Origin: Malania oleifera
Taxonomy: Eukaryota; Streptophyta; Magnoliopsida; Santalales; Ximeniaceae
Reading direction: 5' to 3'
Length of the DNA: 64,000 bases
Assembly: GCF_029873635.1 (NCBI RefSeq)
Contig: NC_080422.1
Coordinates: forward strand, 8,091,764 to 8,155,763
This document shows positions 35,813 to 48,324 of this stretch, one piece after another. The position numbers and the translations under genes were made by a program. The notes under the pieces are model-generated. The model worked only from the letters and a program-made list of their open reading frames with translations. It had not been told where the DNA came from and searched no databases. Positions within the stretch are counted from its first letter, which is position 1. Each line of letters begins with the position of its first letter.

Positions 35813-37704
35813 TGTCACGCCCTGAACCCGGAAATGGGACCCATGGGTGAGAATGTAATCTAACCTGTCCTTGTATCCAATGAAACATCCAAAGATATAG
35901 TACAAAGGATAGGGGTCTGACCCCGTGGGGTTTCCAGGCACCCTATACACATCCAAACACAATCATATATGCAGCGAAAAAAGGTTATTCTATATACATA
36001 CATGGTACCATACCAGAGTCTATACAGGAGTGAAAACAAAGCTCTATCATACAATGCACAACCGGGTGCCCAACACATCTCAAAACGGCAACTCGCAAAA
36101 ACACAAGTTTTAGCACTTACCCAAGCGCTACCCGTAGTACACCGAACACTACGCTCCCGACACAAGGATTCTAGTTCCGGTTACTCGAAGGACCTGAAAA
36201 ATATGTACGTACAGCAGGGGTGAGACTCATCTCAGTAAGGAAGAATACATATTATATCGGTGTGTGACATTTGAGTGTTATCATGATGCAACATACACGC
36301 AGTTAAATGCAGTTCCAGTACTAATTTCACAATAGTGCATACACGGACACACACACACATGATCAGCAATCTTGGTGTCGTCACACCCATCAGCCCAAAG
36401 TCGTCCCGTGACATACGGCGTTGGCCCATAACCAACCCGCGAACACGGCGCCACCTGCACATGGCTAGTCCCCGACTCCCATGGCATCGTGCCAGCGCTA
36501 AACTGGTGGGTCCACATCCTTCGGTGATCAGCCGGGATAGGCTCACGCCCTCAGATATAGAGTCAGACACTTTACCAACCTATGGCCAGTGATTTTATAT
36601 GCTCTCAAATATAGAGCCAGACACTCTTAGTACTTGGAACAAATTCGGAACCACGTTCCTACTAGGATTTCAACCAAACACAACATAAACATGCATGCTC
36701 ATATAACCAAATAAACCACACCCATTTGGTAATCTAAAATCATGGGTTTCCAAACACGTACAGTTTAAACAAGTCAAGGCATGGCCATCCCTATAACACA
36801 GTATAAATCAACATATACATTCGATTTTTAACAAAACCAGGGATGTAGCCCGTCGCCCCCTTTTTCCCAAAACTGTAATCATGAAAAACCCATAGTTTTC
36901 CCCGTTAGATCCCTCCAAATGAGTAGCAAACACACACAGAATCGTGAACCATAGTTCTACCAAGTCCGATTTCAAAAATAACCGATATAAACATAATTCC
37001 CCTTACCTTTCCCCCAAATGGCAAATCCCGAACTCTAAGGTCCCTAAATAGCGAACCGGGTTCTAAAACCTACAAATCCCAGTACAAAAGATACTCAAAA
37101 GATTATTTCCTAAAAAACTACTAGATCAGAAAAGAAAACCGAGCCTTATCTCGATTTTTACGCAAAAACCCAAGAATGGCCAAACCGAAAATCCAATCCG
37201 TAAAACTTGTAGAGAATCCTTCCACGGTCCTCGTGGTAACTTCGGATTAACGATTCCAATGACGAACGACGAAGAAATCTAGAGAGATGAAGAGCAGGGA
37301 GAGTTTATAGAGAGATAGAGAGAGAATATTTGATTTCTTAGCTGAGAAGTAATGAAAATGGATATTTATAGTACCCTTGACTGAGCAGTTTCATTGACGA
37401 ATTATGTCTTCGTCGACGAGGCCCTATAACCTTCTCGTCGACAAAACCATGACCTCGTTGACGAGCCTGGGATTTTTGGTTTTGTGAAATCCCTCAGCTT
37501 CTCCTCGTTTATGAACCCTGAATTTCATCGCACTTCACAATACCTCTCGACTTCTCCTCGTCGATGAACACCTGCTCCTCGTCGACGAGAAATGTGAGGT
37601 CTTCATCGACGAACTCTGGCTTCATCGATGAAGCCTCTTCAAATTGCAATTTTACCCCTCTCTTAATTATTTAAACCCCACCTATCACGGTTAAGGTTCT
37701 TACA
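35813..37704 (-). repeat. 3' LTR of the Tekay-type element (uninterrupted)
   Basis: Plus strand starts TGTCACGCCCTGAACCC and ends GGTTCTTACA. It serves as the empty-site reference for both insertions in the partner LTR. A minus-strand TATA (CTATAAATA) lies at 37363-37371, and a CGTCGACGAG array directly upstream of it in minus sense (37392-37640). Confidence 0.95.
37392..37640. repeat. CGTCGACGAG palindrome array in LTR U3
   Basis: At least ten copies of CGTCGACGAG or TCATCGACGAA-like variants within 250 bp. The same array occurs in the other LTR at 48066-48250. It lies just upstream of the minus-strand TATA. Confidence 0.85.
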
Positions 37705-37982
37705 GTCTCCCCTCCTTACAAAAATTTTGACCTCGAAATTTGCCATCTCTCATTCATAAGCTCATACATACAACTAAATACATACACATAACTCTAGAGA
37801 AAACTGGCGACTACTATAGCGTAGCCCCATCATTCACATACATACACACCCTTACTTATAGCGGAGGAATACCATGGTTACATATACAACCGTCTCAGGA
37901 GTTCATAATATACACACTCCCAACGATTAACCACCTATCTTAACTCAAAGTAGGATAACATACACGTACTCAAAACAACTAT
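37705..37982. other. Tekay 3' untranslated region and polypurine tract
   Basis: Short non-coding stretch between the chromodomain remnant and the 3' LTR. The minus-strand purine tract GTAAGGAGGGGAGAC adjoins the LTR at 37705-37719. Confidence 0.75.
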
Positions 37983-40900
37983 GGATACTTCTGGCGTATC
38001 TCCATTTCCAGTTCCCAAGAAGGTTCCTCAACCTCGTGGTTTCGGCACAATACCTTCACTAACTGTATCTCTTTGGTACAAAGCTTTTGAACTTTATGGT
38101 CCAGAACCTAAACAGGTATCTCCTCGTACACTAAAGTATCCCCAATTTCTAACTCATCATAACTGATAACATGTGAAGGATTCAACACGTACCTCCTCAA
38201 CATGGATACGTGAAACACATCATAGACCCTTGAGAGTGCTGGGGGTAGTGCAATCCTGTAGGCTACCAGACCAACTCGCTCAAGAACCTCGAATGGTCCG
38301 ATATACCTCGGGTTCAGCTTGCCCTTCCTCCCAAATCTCATCACCCCTTTTATTGGAGCGATACGTAGAAATACCTTAGCCCTCCCCTCGAACTCTAACT
38401 CACGGTGGCGAACATCTAACTCTTCTGCCGACTCTGAGTTGATCTAATCTTCTCCAGGATCAAACCCACCTTCTTAGACGTCTGCTGCACAAGTTCAGGT
38501 CTTAACACCCGATGTTCTCCAACCTCATCCCAACACAAAGGTGATCGACACCTCTGACTATACATAGCCTTGAATGGTGCCATCCTGATACTAGCATGGA
38601 AGATGTTATTATAAGAAAAATTTACTAGTGGTATAAACTGTATCCACCTTCCACCGAAATCTAACACACAAGCTCGCAACATATCTTCCAAGATCTGTAT
38701 CATCCTCTCTGACTGTCCATCAGTCTGGGGTGGAACGCTGTACTGAAAGTAAGCTTCATCCCCAGTGCCTCCTGCAAGTTTGTCCAAAATCAAGAAGTAA
38801 ACCTCGAATCTCAATCTAACACAATGGACACCAGTACTCTATGCATTCTCACAATCTCATGCACGTACATATCTGCTAGCCTACTCAAAGGATTGCCAAC
38901 CTTCATCGCTATAAAATGAGCAGATTTCGTCAATTTGTCCACAATCACCTAAATAGCATTTTGCTTGTGAAGTGCTAGCGGTAATCCAGTTACAAAATCC
39001 ATGGAAATATGCTCTCATTTCCACCCGGAATAGGCAAAGGTTGCAATGGCCCTGCCGGCCTATGATGTTCAGCTTTCACCTACTGACAGGTCAGACATTG
39101 CTCCATGAACTAAGCAATTTGCCTTTTCATACCAGACCACCAGAAGGTCTCGCGCAAGTCACGATACATCTTTGTACTACCAGAATATACCATATATAAA
39201 GAACGATGCGCTTCTTCCAGAATCGTCCTTCTGATCTTATCGTCGTTCTGAACAGATAGCCTGGTCCCAAACCTCAGCACACCTCCCTTAGAGATGTTGA
39301 ATTCTATAGCCAATCCATGCTGTACCTTTTCCATAACCTCTGTAAACTCTGCATCACTAGCCTGCACGGCCTTAATACGATCAAAAAAAGTTGGCTGGAT
39401 TACCAAGCTAGCAATGAAAGCCTGATGATCCCAAGATACCAACTCTATACCCAAGCTATCCATATCTTGTCTAATGTGATACTGAATTACAACTGCAGAT
39501 ACAACCGCAAGTTCTGACTTCCAACTCAACGCATCAGCTACCGCAATCATAGTCCTTAATCAACTCAAGCCACCGTATCTGCCTTATATTCAACTCCTTC
39601 TGCATGAAAAAGTATTTGAGGCTCTTATGATCAGTGAAGATCTCATATTGCACACCATATAGATAGTGTCACCATATCTTCAGTGCATATACAATAGCAG
39701 CCAACTCCAGATCATGTGTAGGGTAATTCTTCTCATAATCTTTCAGTTGCTGAGAAGCGTACGCTACTATCTTACCCTACTGCATAAGCATACATCCCAA
39801 ACCCTTTAGAGACGCGTCGCTATAACTCACAAACCCACCATCCCTCGAAGGAATAGTCAAAATCGGAGCAGTAACCAGTCGGTACTTTAACTCCTAAAAG
39901 TACTGCTCACAATCACTGGTCCACTCAAACTTCATTCCCTTCTTGGTCAATCGAGTCAGAGGCCCAGATAGTTTAGAAAAACCTTCCACGAACCGAAGAT
40001 AATAACCCGCTAGTCCTAGAAAACATCAAACTTTTGCCCATTCTTCAACCTGACCCAATCGACCACAGCTTCAATCTTGCTAGGATCAACTGATATACCG
40101 TCACCAGTCACCACATGGCCTGGGAATGCAATCTGACTCAACCAGAATTCACACTTCTTCAGTTTAGCGTACAACTTCTTCTCCCACAGAATTTGTAATA
40201 CTAACCTCAGATGATTTTCATGCTCTTCCGAACTCCTCGAGTATACCAGAATATCATCAATGAATACCACCATGAATTGATCCAGGTACTCATGGAAAAC
40301 TCTGTTCATCAGATCCATGAACACCACCGGAGTATTCGTCAACCCAAAAGGCATGACCAAAAACTCGTAGTGGCTATATTTGGTTTGGAAAGCAGTCTTC
40401 GTTACATCCTTAGATTTGACCCTCACCTGATGATACCCTGACCGCAAGTCAATCTTAGAAAAGACCCGTGTCCCCTACAACTGGTCAAAGAGATCACCTA
40501 TACAAGGTAAAGGATAACGATTCTTCATAGTTACCTTGTTAATTTCATGGTAATCAATGCACATATGCATCGACCCGTCCTTTTTCTTCACAAATAGTAC
40601 TGGAGCTCTCCAGGGCAAAACACTAGCTCAAATAAAATCCCTATCCAGTAACTCCTACAACTGCTCCTTTAACTCCCAAAGTTCTGCTGGAGCCATTTGG
40701 TACAGAACTTTAGAGATCGGTGCCTTGCCAGGCAGCAATTCTATCGCAAGCTCCACCAGATGATCTAGAGGTAAACCGGGTAAATCATCTATAAACACAT
40801 CCGAAAACTCGCTGACTACCTGATTGTCCTCTAGTCTTAACTCATTCCGCGGCGGTTCCTTCACACAACCTAGGTACCCCTGACACCTATCCAAAAGTAA

Positions 40901-41400
40901 CCTCCTCGCCCGTAGTGCCGACAGAATCTGTGGCATTGGACGCATACACGATCCCACGAATTTGTACTCCTGCTCCCTAGGAGGTCTGAAAACTACAACC
41001 TTTCTACGACAGTCGATCACAGCATAACTGGAGAACAACCAAAATATCCCCAGAATAACATCGAACCCTTACATGTCGTATATGACTAGATTTGCTGGTA
41101 ATAGCTTCCCCTGAATTACCACTAGAAGTCTACCAACATCCTCTTACAGAATGATACACTCCCAAATGGCGTAGTAATAGGTAATACCTCGTTCATGACT
41201 TGGGTATCAACCTCACACCGTCCCACAAAACTCATAGATATAAAAGAATGGGTTGTACCTGAATCAAACAAAACAGAAGCTTTATTTGAAAGCAATAATA
41301 TGGTACATGTTACTACGTTCCCTGCATGCTCAGCATCCGCTGGAGTAAGAGAGTATACTCTAGCTGGAGCCTTATTTGTCTGAATGATTCCCCGAGGTAT
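37983..41400 (-). pseudogene. pol: Tekay-type pol with C-terminal chromodomain, decayed
   Basis: Read right to left. Protease has FDSGTTHSFIS (about 41240-41270). RT (40016-40700) has [25 protein letters not shown] and the FIDDILVYS active site (about 40240-40265). RNase H (39560-39990) includes a [11 protein letters not shown] block. Integrase has a zinc-binding region ending in the WWSGMKRQIA block (39110-39550), a heavily damaged core (38815-39100) and an intact-looking later part with PPQTDGQSERMIQILEDMLR (38416-38814). YIGPFEVLERVGLVAYRIALP and DVFHVSMLRRYV follow (38108-38344). After an in-frame TAG, LVKVLCRNHEVEEPSWELEM (37990-38060) is a chromodomain remnant. Known role: group II chromodomains help target integration to heterochromatin. 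Confidence 0.92.
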
Positions 41401-41417
41401 CTAATTGCTCCCCCGGT

Positions 41418-42385
41418 TCACATTAGATGCAGGCATATCTCTCTTCGGTACATGACAATTGCGAAACATGTGACCCTACTAGCCACAGTTGTAGCAGTTA
41501 CCCCTAAATGATCGGCACTCACCCTCGTGCCATCTGTGGCATCTGGTACAACGTCCACTAGTCTGGCTTCCTTGAGAACTTTGGCACTCGGTATTCTGAT
41601 GGTAACCCGAGCCCTTACTCTTCTTCTCCCATGATCCCCGACGAGATCCAGATTGCGAACCAGAAGGTGTTGGCCTTTTCCTCGATTCCTGATCCACCTC
41701 GTCCTCTCAGATACCGGTCTCAATCACCGTGGCTTTATCCACCAACACTAAGACCTCACAGATCTGAAGCATGCCCACCATTCTGCGGATATCCTTCCTC
41801 AAGCCCTTCTCGAACCTCCGAGTCTTCTTATACTCGGTCGAGATCAGACATGGTGCAAAGCGAGACAGCTCTATGTACTGAGCCGCATACCCCAACACTG
41901 TCATACTCCCCTGAGTCAAAGTAGAAAAATCATCTGCCTTCGCATCACGTATGGAAGCCGGGAAGTATCTGTCAAAGAACACCTCCTTTAAATGACTCCA
42001 TGACATCTGCTTAGGACCACCCCTCTGCTTCTCTAGTAGATTCACTGTAGTCCACCAACGACCCACCTCCCTAGATATCTGGAAGGTAGCATAAAGGACT
42101 CGCTGCCTATTCGTACAGTGCAAGACCTCCAAGATCCTCTCAGTTTTCTCCACCCAATCCTTTGCTGTCATTGGGTCAGGTCCTATAGAGAAGGTCAGAG
42201 GATGCATGTGCATGATCCTCTCAATAGTGCACCCTATAGCACTAAGAGAATGCTCACGTCTCCTCACACTCCGTCTGATCTCCCGCAAAACCTGTCTCGT
42301 CAAACCTCGAGGCACAGAAGGAGACTCATCACTCGTAGTCTCCTCAAGCCACTTCCTAGATCGTTATCCTTGGGCTCCATTCTAC
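41418..42385 (-). pseudogene. gag: Tekay-type gag with damaged zinc knuckle
   Basis: Minus-strand frame 41707-42315 carries the capsid core: PLTFSIGPDPMTAKDWVEKT (with a following ERILEVL), ISREVGRWW, SWSHLKEVFFDRYFP and YIELSRFAP. After a shift of frame, a Ser/Arg-rich linker leads to one CX2CX4HX4C knuckle (CYNCG, two stop codons, GHMFRNC; about 41450-41500). The two stops inside the knuckle would abolish it. The start is probably just left of 42385, about 300 bp inside the PBS. Confidence 0.88.
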
Positions 42386-42697
42386 AACACGATAGGAATC
42401 TATCGGTATCCCTACAACACATATAGTTAACACAATTATCTATAACTAATCGTGTTAACTAGACCCTGCTAGGTCCAGGTCTGTCCTATCACACCAACGC
42501 AAAAGTCATCAATGGTCTGCCCTACTTTATTGAAATCATCATTCTAGGAAAAACATGGAATACCATCGACAAGTCTCGGTCTAGCAACAGAACAACCCTC
42601 AATTAATTCTACCAACATCCAACATCCAACATCCTATACTCTAGTATTTTCTCACAGCTAAGCCTAACCAAGTCTACAAGACCTAACAACCTGGTTA

Positions 42698-42710
42698 GCT
42701 CTGATACCAA
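42698..42710 (-). other. Primer binding site of the Tekay element (tRNA-iMet type)
   Basis: Minus strand TTGGTATCAGAGC begins two bases after the LTR. It is a perfect match to the common plant initiator tRNA-Met primer site. Confidence 0.93.
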
Positions 42711-43031
42711 GTTGTCACGCCCCGAACCCAAAAATGGGACCTAGGGGTGAGAATGTAATCTAACTTATCCCTATACCTAACGAAACATCCAAAGATACAA
42801 TTAATACAAAGGATGAGGGTCTGACCCCATGGGGTTTCCATGCACCCTATACACATCCAAACACAATCATATACGTAGCGGAAAAAGGTCATTTTATATA
42901 CATATATGGTACCGTACTAGAGTATATACAAGAGCAAAAACAAAGCTCTATCATACAACGCACAACCGGGTGCCCAACACATCTCAAAATAGCAACCACA
43001 AAAACACAAGTCCTAACACTTACCCAAGCAC

Positions 43032-43981
43032 TAGGGGTGAGCATAATTTGGGGAAACCCGAATTAACCAAATTAACCGATCAATTTCGGTCGGTTCGGTT
43101 AGGTTAACAAATAAGGGTCGGTCGGTTCGGTTATGGGTTCGCTAAATTTTGGGTAATCGGTTATCGGGTCGGTTATGCAAAAATTTAATTCGGTTAATTG
43201 AATTATCCGAATTAAGAATTAATTAAAATTTAAATATAAAAATTATATATATATATATATATATATGCTAGGTCCTCTCTAGTCTCCTCTGTGCTAGACG
43301 GCCCCGACTGGCCAGCTGCTCGTGTCCTCTCAACTCTCAAGTCTCATCTGCATCGCAGCTTCTGCCTTCTCGATGACTCCGTCTCAGCGTCTCAGACTCA
43401 GACCCTTAGTTTTCCTTCTCTAGTTCTCCTTCAAAGTCTCCTCTGCGTCGCAACCTCTCCAGTCTCCCCTCTCGGTCTCAGACCGCGCCGCAGCCTCTCC
43501 AGTCCCCCCTCTCGATCTCGGACCTCAGTTCTCCTTCTCCTTCAGATTTTAGTCCTTCTTCTGTTTCCCTCCGCCAAGCTTAGCAGGCGGTCCTTCTCCA
43601 CTTCTCCTTCTCCCTTTTTGCAAATCGTCTCTTCAATCTTTGTAGCTTTGCTTGAGGCTCAGGCCCTAAGCGCCGATGGCTAAGCCCCTCTTCCCACTTC
43701 CCACTTCCCAGTTCTCTGTTCTCGTCCTGATCCCGATCCCAAATCCCTCTTCCAGTAGCTGGATGGATCAATTAAGTGACTCAGGTACATATTCCATTCT
43801 TTAATAATTAATTTTAATTATTTCGGTTAGAATCGGTTAACCGAATTACCCGAAAAGGAATTCGGTAGGGTTCGGTTCGAGTAGCTTTCCTTGTTTGGTT
43901 AACATAATTTATTACCCAAAATTTTTGGTTAATTCGGTTAATTAACCGAATCTGGCTGAACCGATCGTTTGCTCACCCCTA
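43032..43981. mobile_element. Non-autonomous hAT transposon, 950 bp
   Basis: Terminal inverted repeats TAGGGGTGAGCA / TGCTCACCCCTA with a perfect 8-bp duplication CCAAGCAC (43024-43031 and 43982-43989). Eight-base duplications with TAGGGGTG-type ends are the hallmark of hAT elements. Subterminal regions carry many copies of CGGTTCGGTTA and TTAACCGAA, candidate transposase-binding sites. The interior 43262-43790 is GC-rich and Ser/Leu coding-like. Near its right edge ATGGATCAATTAAGTGACTC (43761-43780), followed by AG|GTAC, looks like a short first exon with a splice donor. No transposase domain is present. The partner LTR at 35813-37704 shows the empty site. Confidence 0.95.
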
Positions 43982-44858
43982 CCAAGCACTACCTGTAGTA
44001 CACTGGCCATTACACTCCCAACAGAAGGACGCTAGTTCCGGTTATTCGAAGGACCTGAAAAATATGTACGTACAGCAGGGGTGAGACACCTCTCAGTAAG
44101 GAAGAATGCAAGTTATATCGGTGTGTGGCATTTGAGTGTTATCATGATGCAACATATATGCAGTTAAATGCAGTTCCAGTACTAATTTCACAACAGTACA
44201 TACACGCGCACACACACACACACACACACATGATCAGCAATCCCGGTGTCGTGACACCTATTGGCTCAAAGCCAGCCCACGACATATGGCGTTGGACCAT
44301 AGCCAACCCGCGAACACGGCGCCATCGGCACATGGCTAGTCCCCGACTCCCATGGCATCGTATCGACGCTAAACTGGTGGATCCACACCCTTCGGTGATC
44401 AGTCGGGATAGGCTCACCCCTTCGAATATAGAGCTAGACACTTTACCAATCTATGGCCAGTGATTTCATATGCCCTCGGATATAGAGCCGGACACTTTTA
44501 GTACCTGGAACAAATTCGGAACCACGTTCTTACTAGCATTTCAACCAAACACAACATAAACATGCGTGCTCATATAACCAAACAAACCACACCCATTTGG
44601 TAATCTAAAATCATGGTTTTCCAAACATGTATAGTTTAAACAAGTCAAGGAACGACCATCCCTATAACACAGTATAAATCAACATATACATTTGGTTTTC
44701 AACAAAACTAGGGATGCATCCCGTTGCCCCCTTTTTCCCAAAATTGTAATCATGAAAAACTTATAATTTTCCCCATTAGATCCCCCCAAATGAGTAACCA
44801 AAACACACACAGGAACGTGAACCACAGTTCTACCAAGTTTGATTTTGAAAATAACAGA

Positions 44859-44921
44859 TGTAGACAACCTATTTTTGCCCTAACCAAGTAGAACAAGGGG
44901 TTCCCTTTTATTATTATTACC

Positions 44922-44966
<45 letters not shown>

Positions 44967-45242
44967 GTATTACCATTATTATTGTTATTATTTTTATTTT
45001 ATTATTATTATTATTATTAGTATTTTTATTATCTTTATTTTATTTACTACTTTACTATAATTATTTTTATTATTATTCATTATTTATTGCTAGTAGTATT
45101 ATTACTATTACTTTACTATTATTATTTTTGATGTTACTATTATTATTATTATTATTATTATTATTTTTATCATCATCATCATCATTATTATTATTATTAT
45201 TATTATTATTAATTTTTTTTTTACTATTATTATTGTTAGTAA

Positions 45243-45303
<61 letters not shown>

Positions 45304-47653
45304 GTCTTACTATTATTAATATTATAATAATAATTATTATTATCATTATAAAAAGAAAAAAACAAAAAAGGAAAGGTTTTTTTAGGGTTTTTGGGATATA
45401 GCCTATATATAGGCTTATTCATGCACAGCACAAAGGGGGCGTAGCACAACCAACAGCACCTGGGCAAGGAAAATTCACAAAAAAAAAACCTTACCTTGCT
45501 CTTTCTTTCTTTCTCGCAGCCGCCCACAACGACCCCCGCCTCTCTTCTCCATCCCCATCTCGCAGGCAACCCGAGCCCCCTCTAGCCATGCCAGCACTGC
45601 TGTGAGCAGAGCACACCTCTCTGTCTCGCCCAGCCCAGAGAACCAGCCACCCGAGACCCTTGCTCCCGGCCATAGCCATCCACCAGAGGCCCTCCATAGC
45701 AGCCATCCTCTGGTGACCACAGCTCCGCCTCCAGCCACTGCGAGCACCAGCAGCGACCACTAGATCTCTATAGCAGCCACCATCCCGGCAACCACCCTGC
45801 TGTCGCAGTAGCCAACGACCTCCATTAACTTCGACGCAACACACCCATGCCGTCACCACAGCCTCGGACTCCCTCTGCACAGCCACAGCCCCGAGCATCG
45901 GTTCAGTACCATCGTGAACTCCTCCAGACGCTCCACCACCCCAGCCACCGACACCCAGCAGTGGCAGGGGCAACTCCGGCGATACCTCATCCTCTTCCCC
46001 TCTCTCTTTTCTCTTCTGTTATCTCCTTTCTCCCCTCCATTCTTCCTTAATTTCCATTCTTCTTCTTCTTCTTCTCTATTCAGGTCGTCATGCAGCACCT
46101 CTATTCCAGCCACACCCGCGGCCTCGGCAGACCAGCCAAGAGTTTGGTCCAAGAAGACTAGTCACCAGCGGTCCTCCACAGCCGCACTAGCAAATGAGGA
46201 GCTCCATGCCCCTGCCATCTTAGCGACACCCACGGTAGCCACGTGCACGCACACACTGTACATAGACAGAACACACACACACACACAAGCACCCAACACA
46301 CACATGTTGATTTTTATCTATTATTGTATTAAGCTTTTTTTTTTAGTTATTTATTTTATGTGTTATTAGTATACATGTTAAATGATTAGTGAGGAGTTTT
46401 AATATGTTTTAGGTAATATTTACATTTAAGCTATTGTATATATGCTGAATGATTAATATTGGTACGGTATAATTTTTATGGATATTATATATTCATTATG
46501 TTAGTATTTTGGAATTAGCATCTTAATAGAATTGTGTATTTATTATTGTGATAATGTGGTATTTAATAGCCTAGTGTGTTGTATGTTAGTACTATAATAA
46601 TTTTAGTTATATGTATATTACATATTAGCATGTTGGTAAATATTACATATTTAGCATTTTCATATATATATATATTTTTGGGTATTACATATTTAGTGAT
46701 TTAGGGTTTAATAGACATTATATATTTAGTAGGTAGCATTTTAATCACATGTTTAGTATTAATTATTTTTAGTATATTAATATAGTTAGTATTAATTATT
46801 AGAATCTTAGTTTATTTAGTATTGACTATTTGTAGTACATTTAGTATTAATCATATAAGTATGATAATATATAGAATATTATGGTATTATTATTATGCTT
46901 ATATTAGGTATTATTTATTAAGATATTTTTTATTTTTTTATTTTTTTTCTAATATATGTGGTATTACTACTTTATAGTATCTTTAGTATCTTAATATATA
47001 TGCTATATGGTATTTTGTTACTTGTTTTGGTATTTGTAATATTTTAGTAGATGTGTTTTCTTATTATTATTACGTGTATTATGGTAGCTTAATATTTTAG
47101 TTTGTTATCCTATTATCACGTATCAAAACCTCCCATACTAATATTTTCCTATGAAAAATTTAATACAATTTCAAAATTTGGGAGTGTATTTTCTTAAATA
47201 TTTTTTTGATTTTTATCCCTATGATTTTAATGCTAAGGTATGAGCTTTCGGGCTTTACGTACTTTTAGTTATGAAGGAATATATATAGTACATATATTTT
47301 TGTATGATTCACTTATTTATTTATTTATATTGTGTGTATATTTGTAAATCTACTAATAGAGGAGTAATGTGAAAGACTTTTTAAATTAACTTAGGGATAA
47401 TTCCAAATTGGTTAGGTACTGTTCGTAAGAACGGGCGCGTAGGGTGTGTTCGTACTTTCCCCTCGCGTAACCGAACTCCCAACCCCAACTCTGGTAATGC
47501 AGACCCACTCTACCCTTAACGGGGTAGTAATCATGTGTTCTAACCACACTAAAAGGTTAGTGGCGACTCCGATATTCCTATTTTTCCTTGAAAATGAAAA
47601 ATCATATTTAATTTCACCACCCTGGGGCACACGCGCTCTAGGACATCGCGACA
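44859..47653 (+). mobile_element. Solo LTR, Ogre/Tat-like, 2795 bp
   Basis: Starts TGTAGACAACC and ends GGACATCGCGACA. Flanks are ACAGA (44854-44858) and ACCAA (47654-47658), where the uninterrupted partner LTR has ACCGA: a 5-bp duplication with one change on each side. Contents in order: ATT array (44905-45345), TATA box 45403-45412 (CTATATATAG), GC-rich leader (45470-46260), AT-rich body, and a terminal block with GCGCGTAGGGTG, CGCGTAACCGAACTCCC and AGTGGCGACTCC, typical of the end of Ogre/Tat-type LTRs. No gag or pol adjoins it. The GC-rich leader yields frames on both strands without a recognisable domain. Confidence 0.85.
44905..45345. repeat. ATT trinucleotide array
   Basis: About 440 bp of imperfect ATT repeats with short ATC and TTT interruptions, inside the U3 of the solo LTR. 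It is the counterpart of the tract at 245-836. Confidence 0.95.
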
Positions 47654-48065
47654 ACCAATATAAACACAATTCCCCTTACCTTTCCCCCAAATGGAAAATC
47701 TCGAACTCTAAGGTCCCTAAACAGCGAACCGAGTTCTCAAACCTATAAATCCCAGTACAGAAGATACTCAAAAGACTATTTCTTACAAAACTACCGGATC
47801 AGAAAAGAAAATCGAGCCTTACCTCAATTTTACGCAAAAACCCAAGAATGGTTGAACCGAAAATCCGATCTGTAGAACTTGTAGAGAATCCTTCCACGAT
47901 CCTCGTGGTAACTTAGGATTAACGATTCCAATGACGAACGACGAAGAAATCTAGAGAGATGGAGAGTAGGGAGAGTTTCTAGAGAGATAGAGAGAGAATA
48001 TTTGATTTCTTAGCTGAGAAGTAATGAAAATGGATATTTATAGTACCCTTGACTCAGCAGCTTTC

Positions 48066-48250
48066 ATCGACGAATTGCGTCCTCATTGACAAGGCCCTAT
48101 AGCCTTCTCGTCGACGAGACCATGACCTCATTGGGAAGCCTGGGATTTTCAGTTTTTCGAAACCCCTTGGCTTCTCCTCATCAACGAACACCCGCTCCTT
48201 GTCGACGAGAAATGTGAGGCCTTCATCGACGAACTTTTGCTTCATTGACG
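48066..48250. repeat. CGTCGACGAG palindrome array, second LTR
   Basis: Copies of CGTCGACGAG and CATCGACGAA next to a minus-strand TATA (48035-48043). It is shorter than the partner array at 37392-37640, with several units lost around 48150-48180. Confidence 0.85.
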
Positions 48251-48324
48251 AAGCTTGTCCAAATTCCAATTTTACCCCTCTCTTAATTATTTAAACCCCA
48301 CCTATCACGGTTCGGGTTCTTACA

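Larger units (their letters stand above)
35813..48324 (-). mobile_element. Tekay/Del-type chromovirus with two insertions in its 5' LTR
   Basis: Minus-strand element: 5' LTR at right (42713-48324), PBS, gag, PR, RT, RNase H, integrase, chromodomain, 3' LTR at left (35813-37704). Flanks CTGCT (35808-35812) and CTGCC (48325-48329) are a near-match 5-bp duplication. Removing the hAT element and the solo LTR leaves about 8.75 kb, with LTRs of 1854 and 1892 bp. The chromodomain remnant and the DVFHVSMLRRYV integrase tail indicate the Tekay/Del branch. Many stops show it is inactive. Confidence 0.93.
42713..48324 (-). repeat. 5' LTR of the Tekay element, interrupted twice
   Basis: Plus strand starts TGTCACGCCCCGAACCC and ends GGGTTCTTACA. 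It aligns with 35813-37704 in three blocks: 42713-43031, 43990-44858 and 47654-48324. The gaps are filled by a hAT element and a solo LTR. Confidence 0.93.

Noticed and set aside
36232-36592. Open frames on both strands repeated at 44125-44463
   Set aside because: They are LTR sequence present in both Tekay LTRs; the repetition reflects LTR homology, not a gene family.
43291-43683. 130-codon Ser/Leu-rich frame in the hAT element
   Set aside because: No domain recognised and internal duplication present; kept as composition evidence in the hAT entry, not as a gene.
45475-46369. GC-rich frames of up to about 160 codons on both strands
   Set aside because: They lie in the leader part of a solo LTR. 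Overlapping frames on both strands, low-complexity composition and no recognisable domain argue against a host gene.
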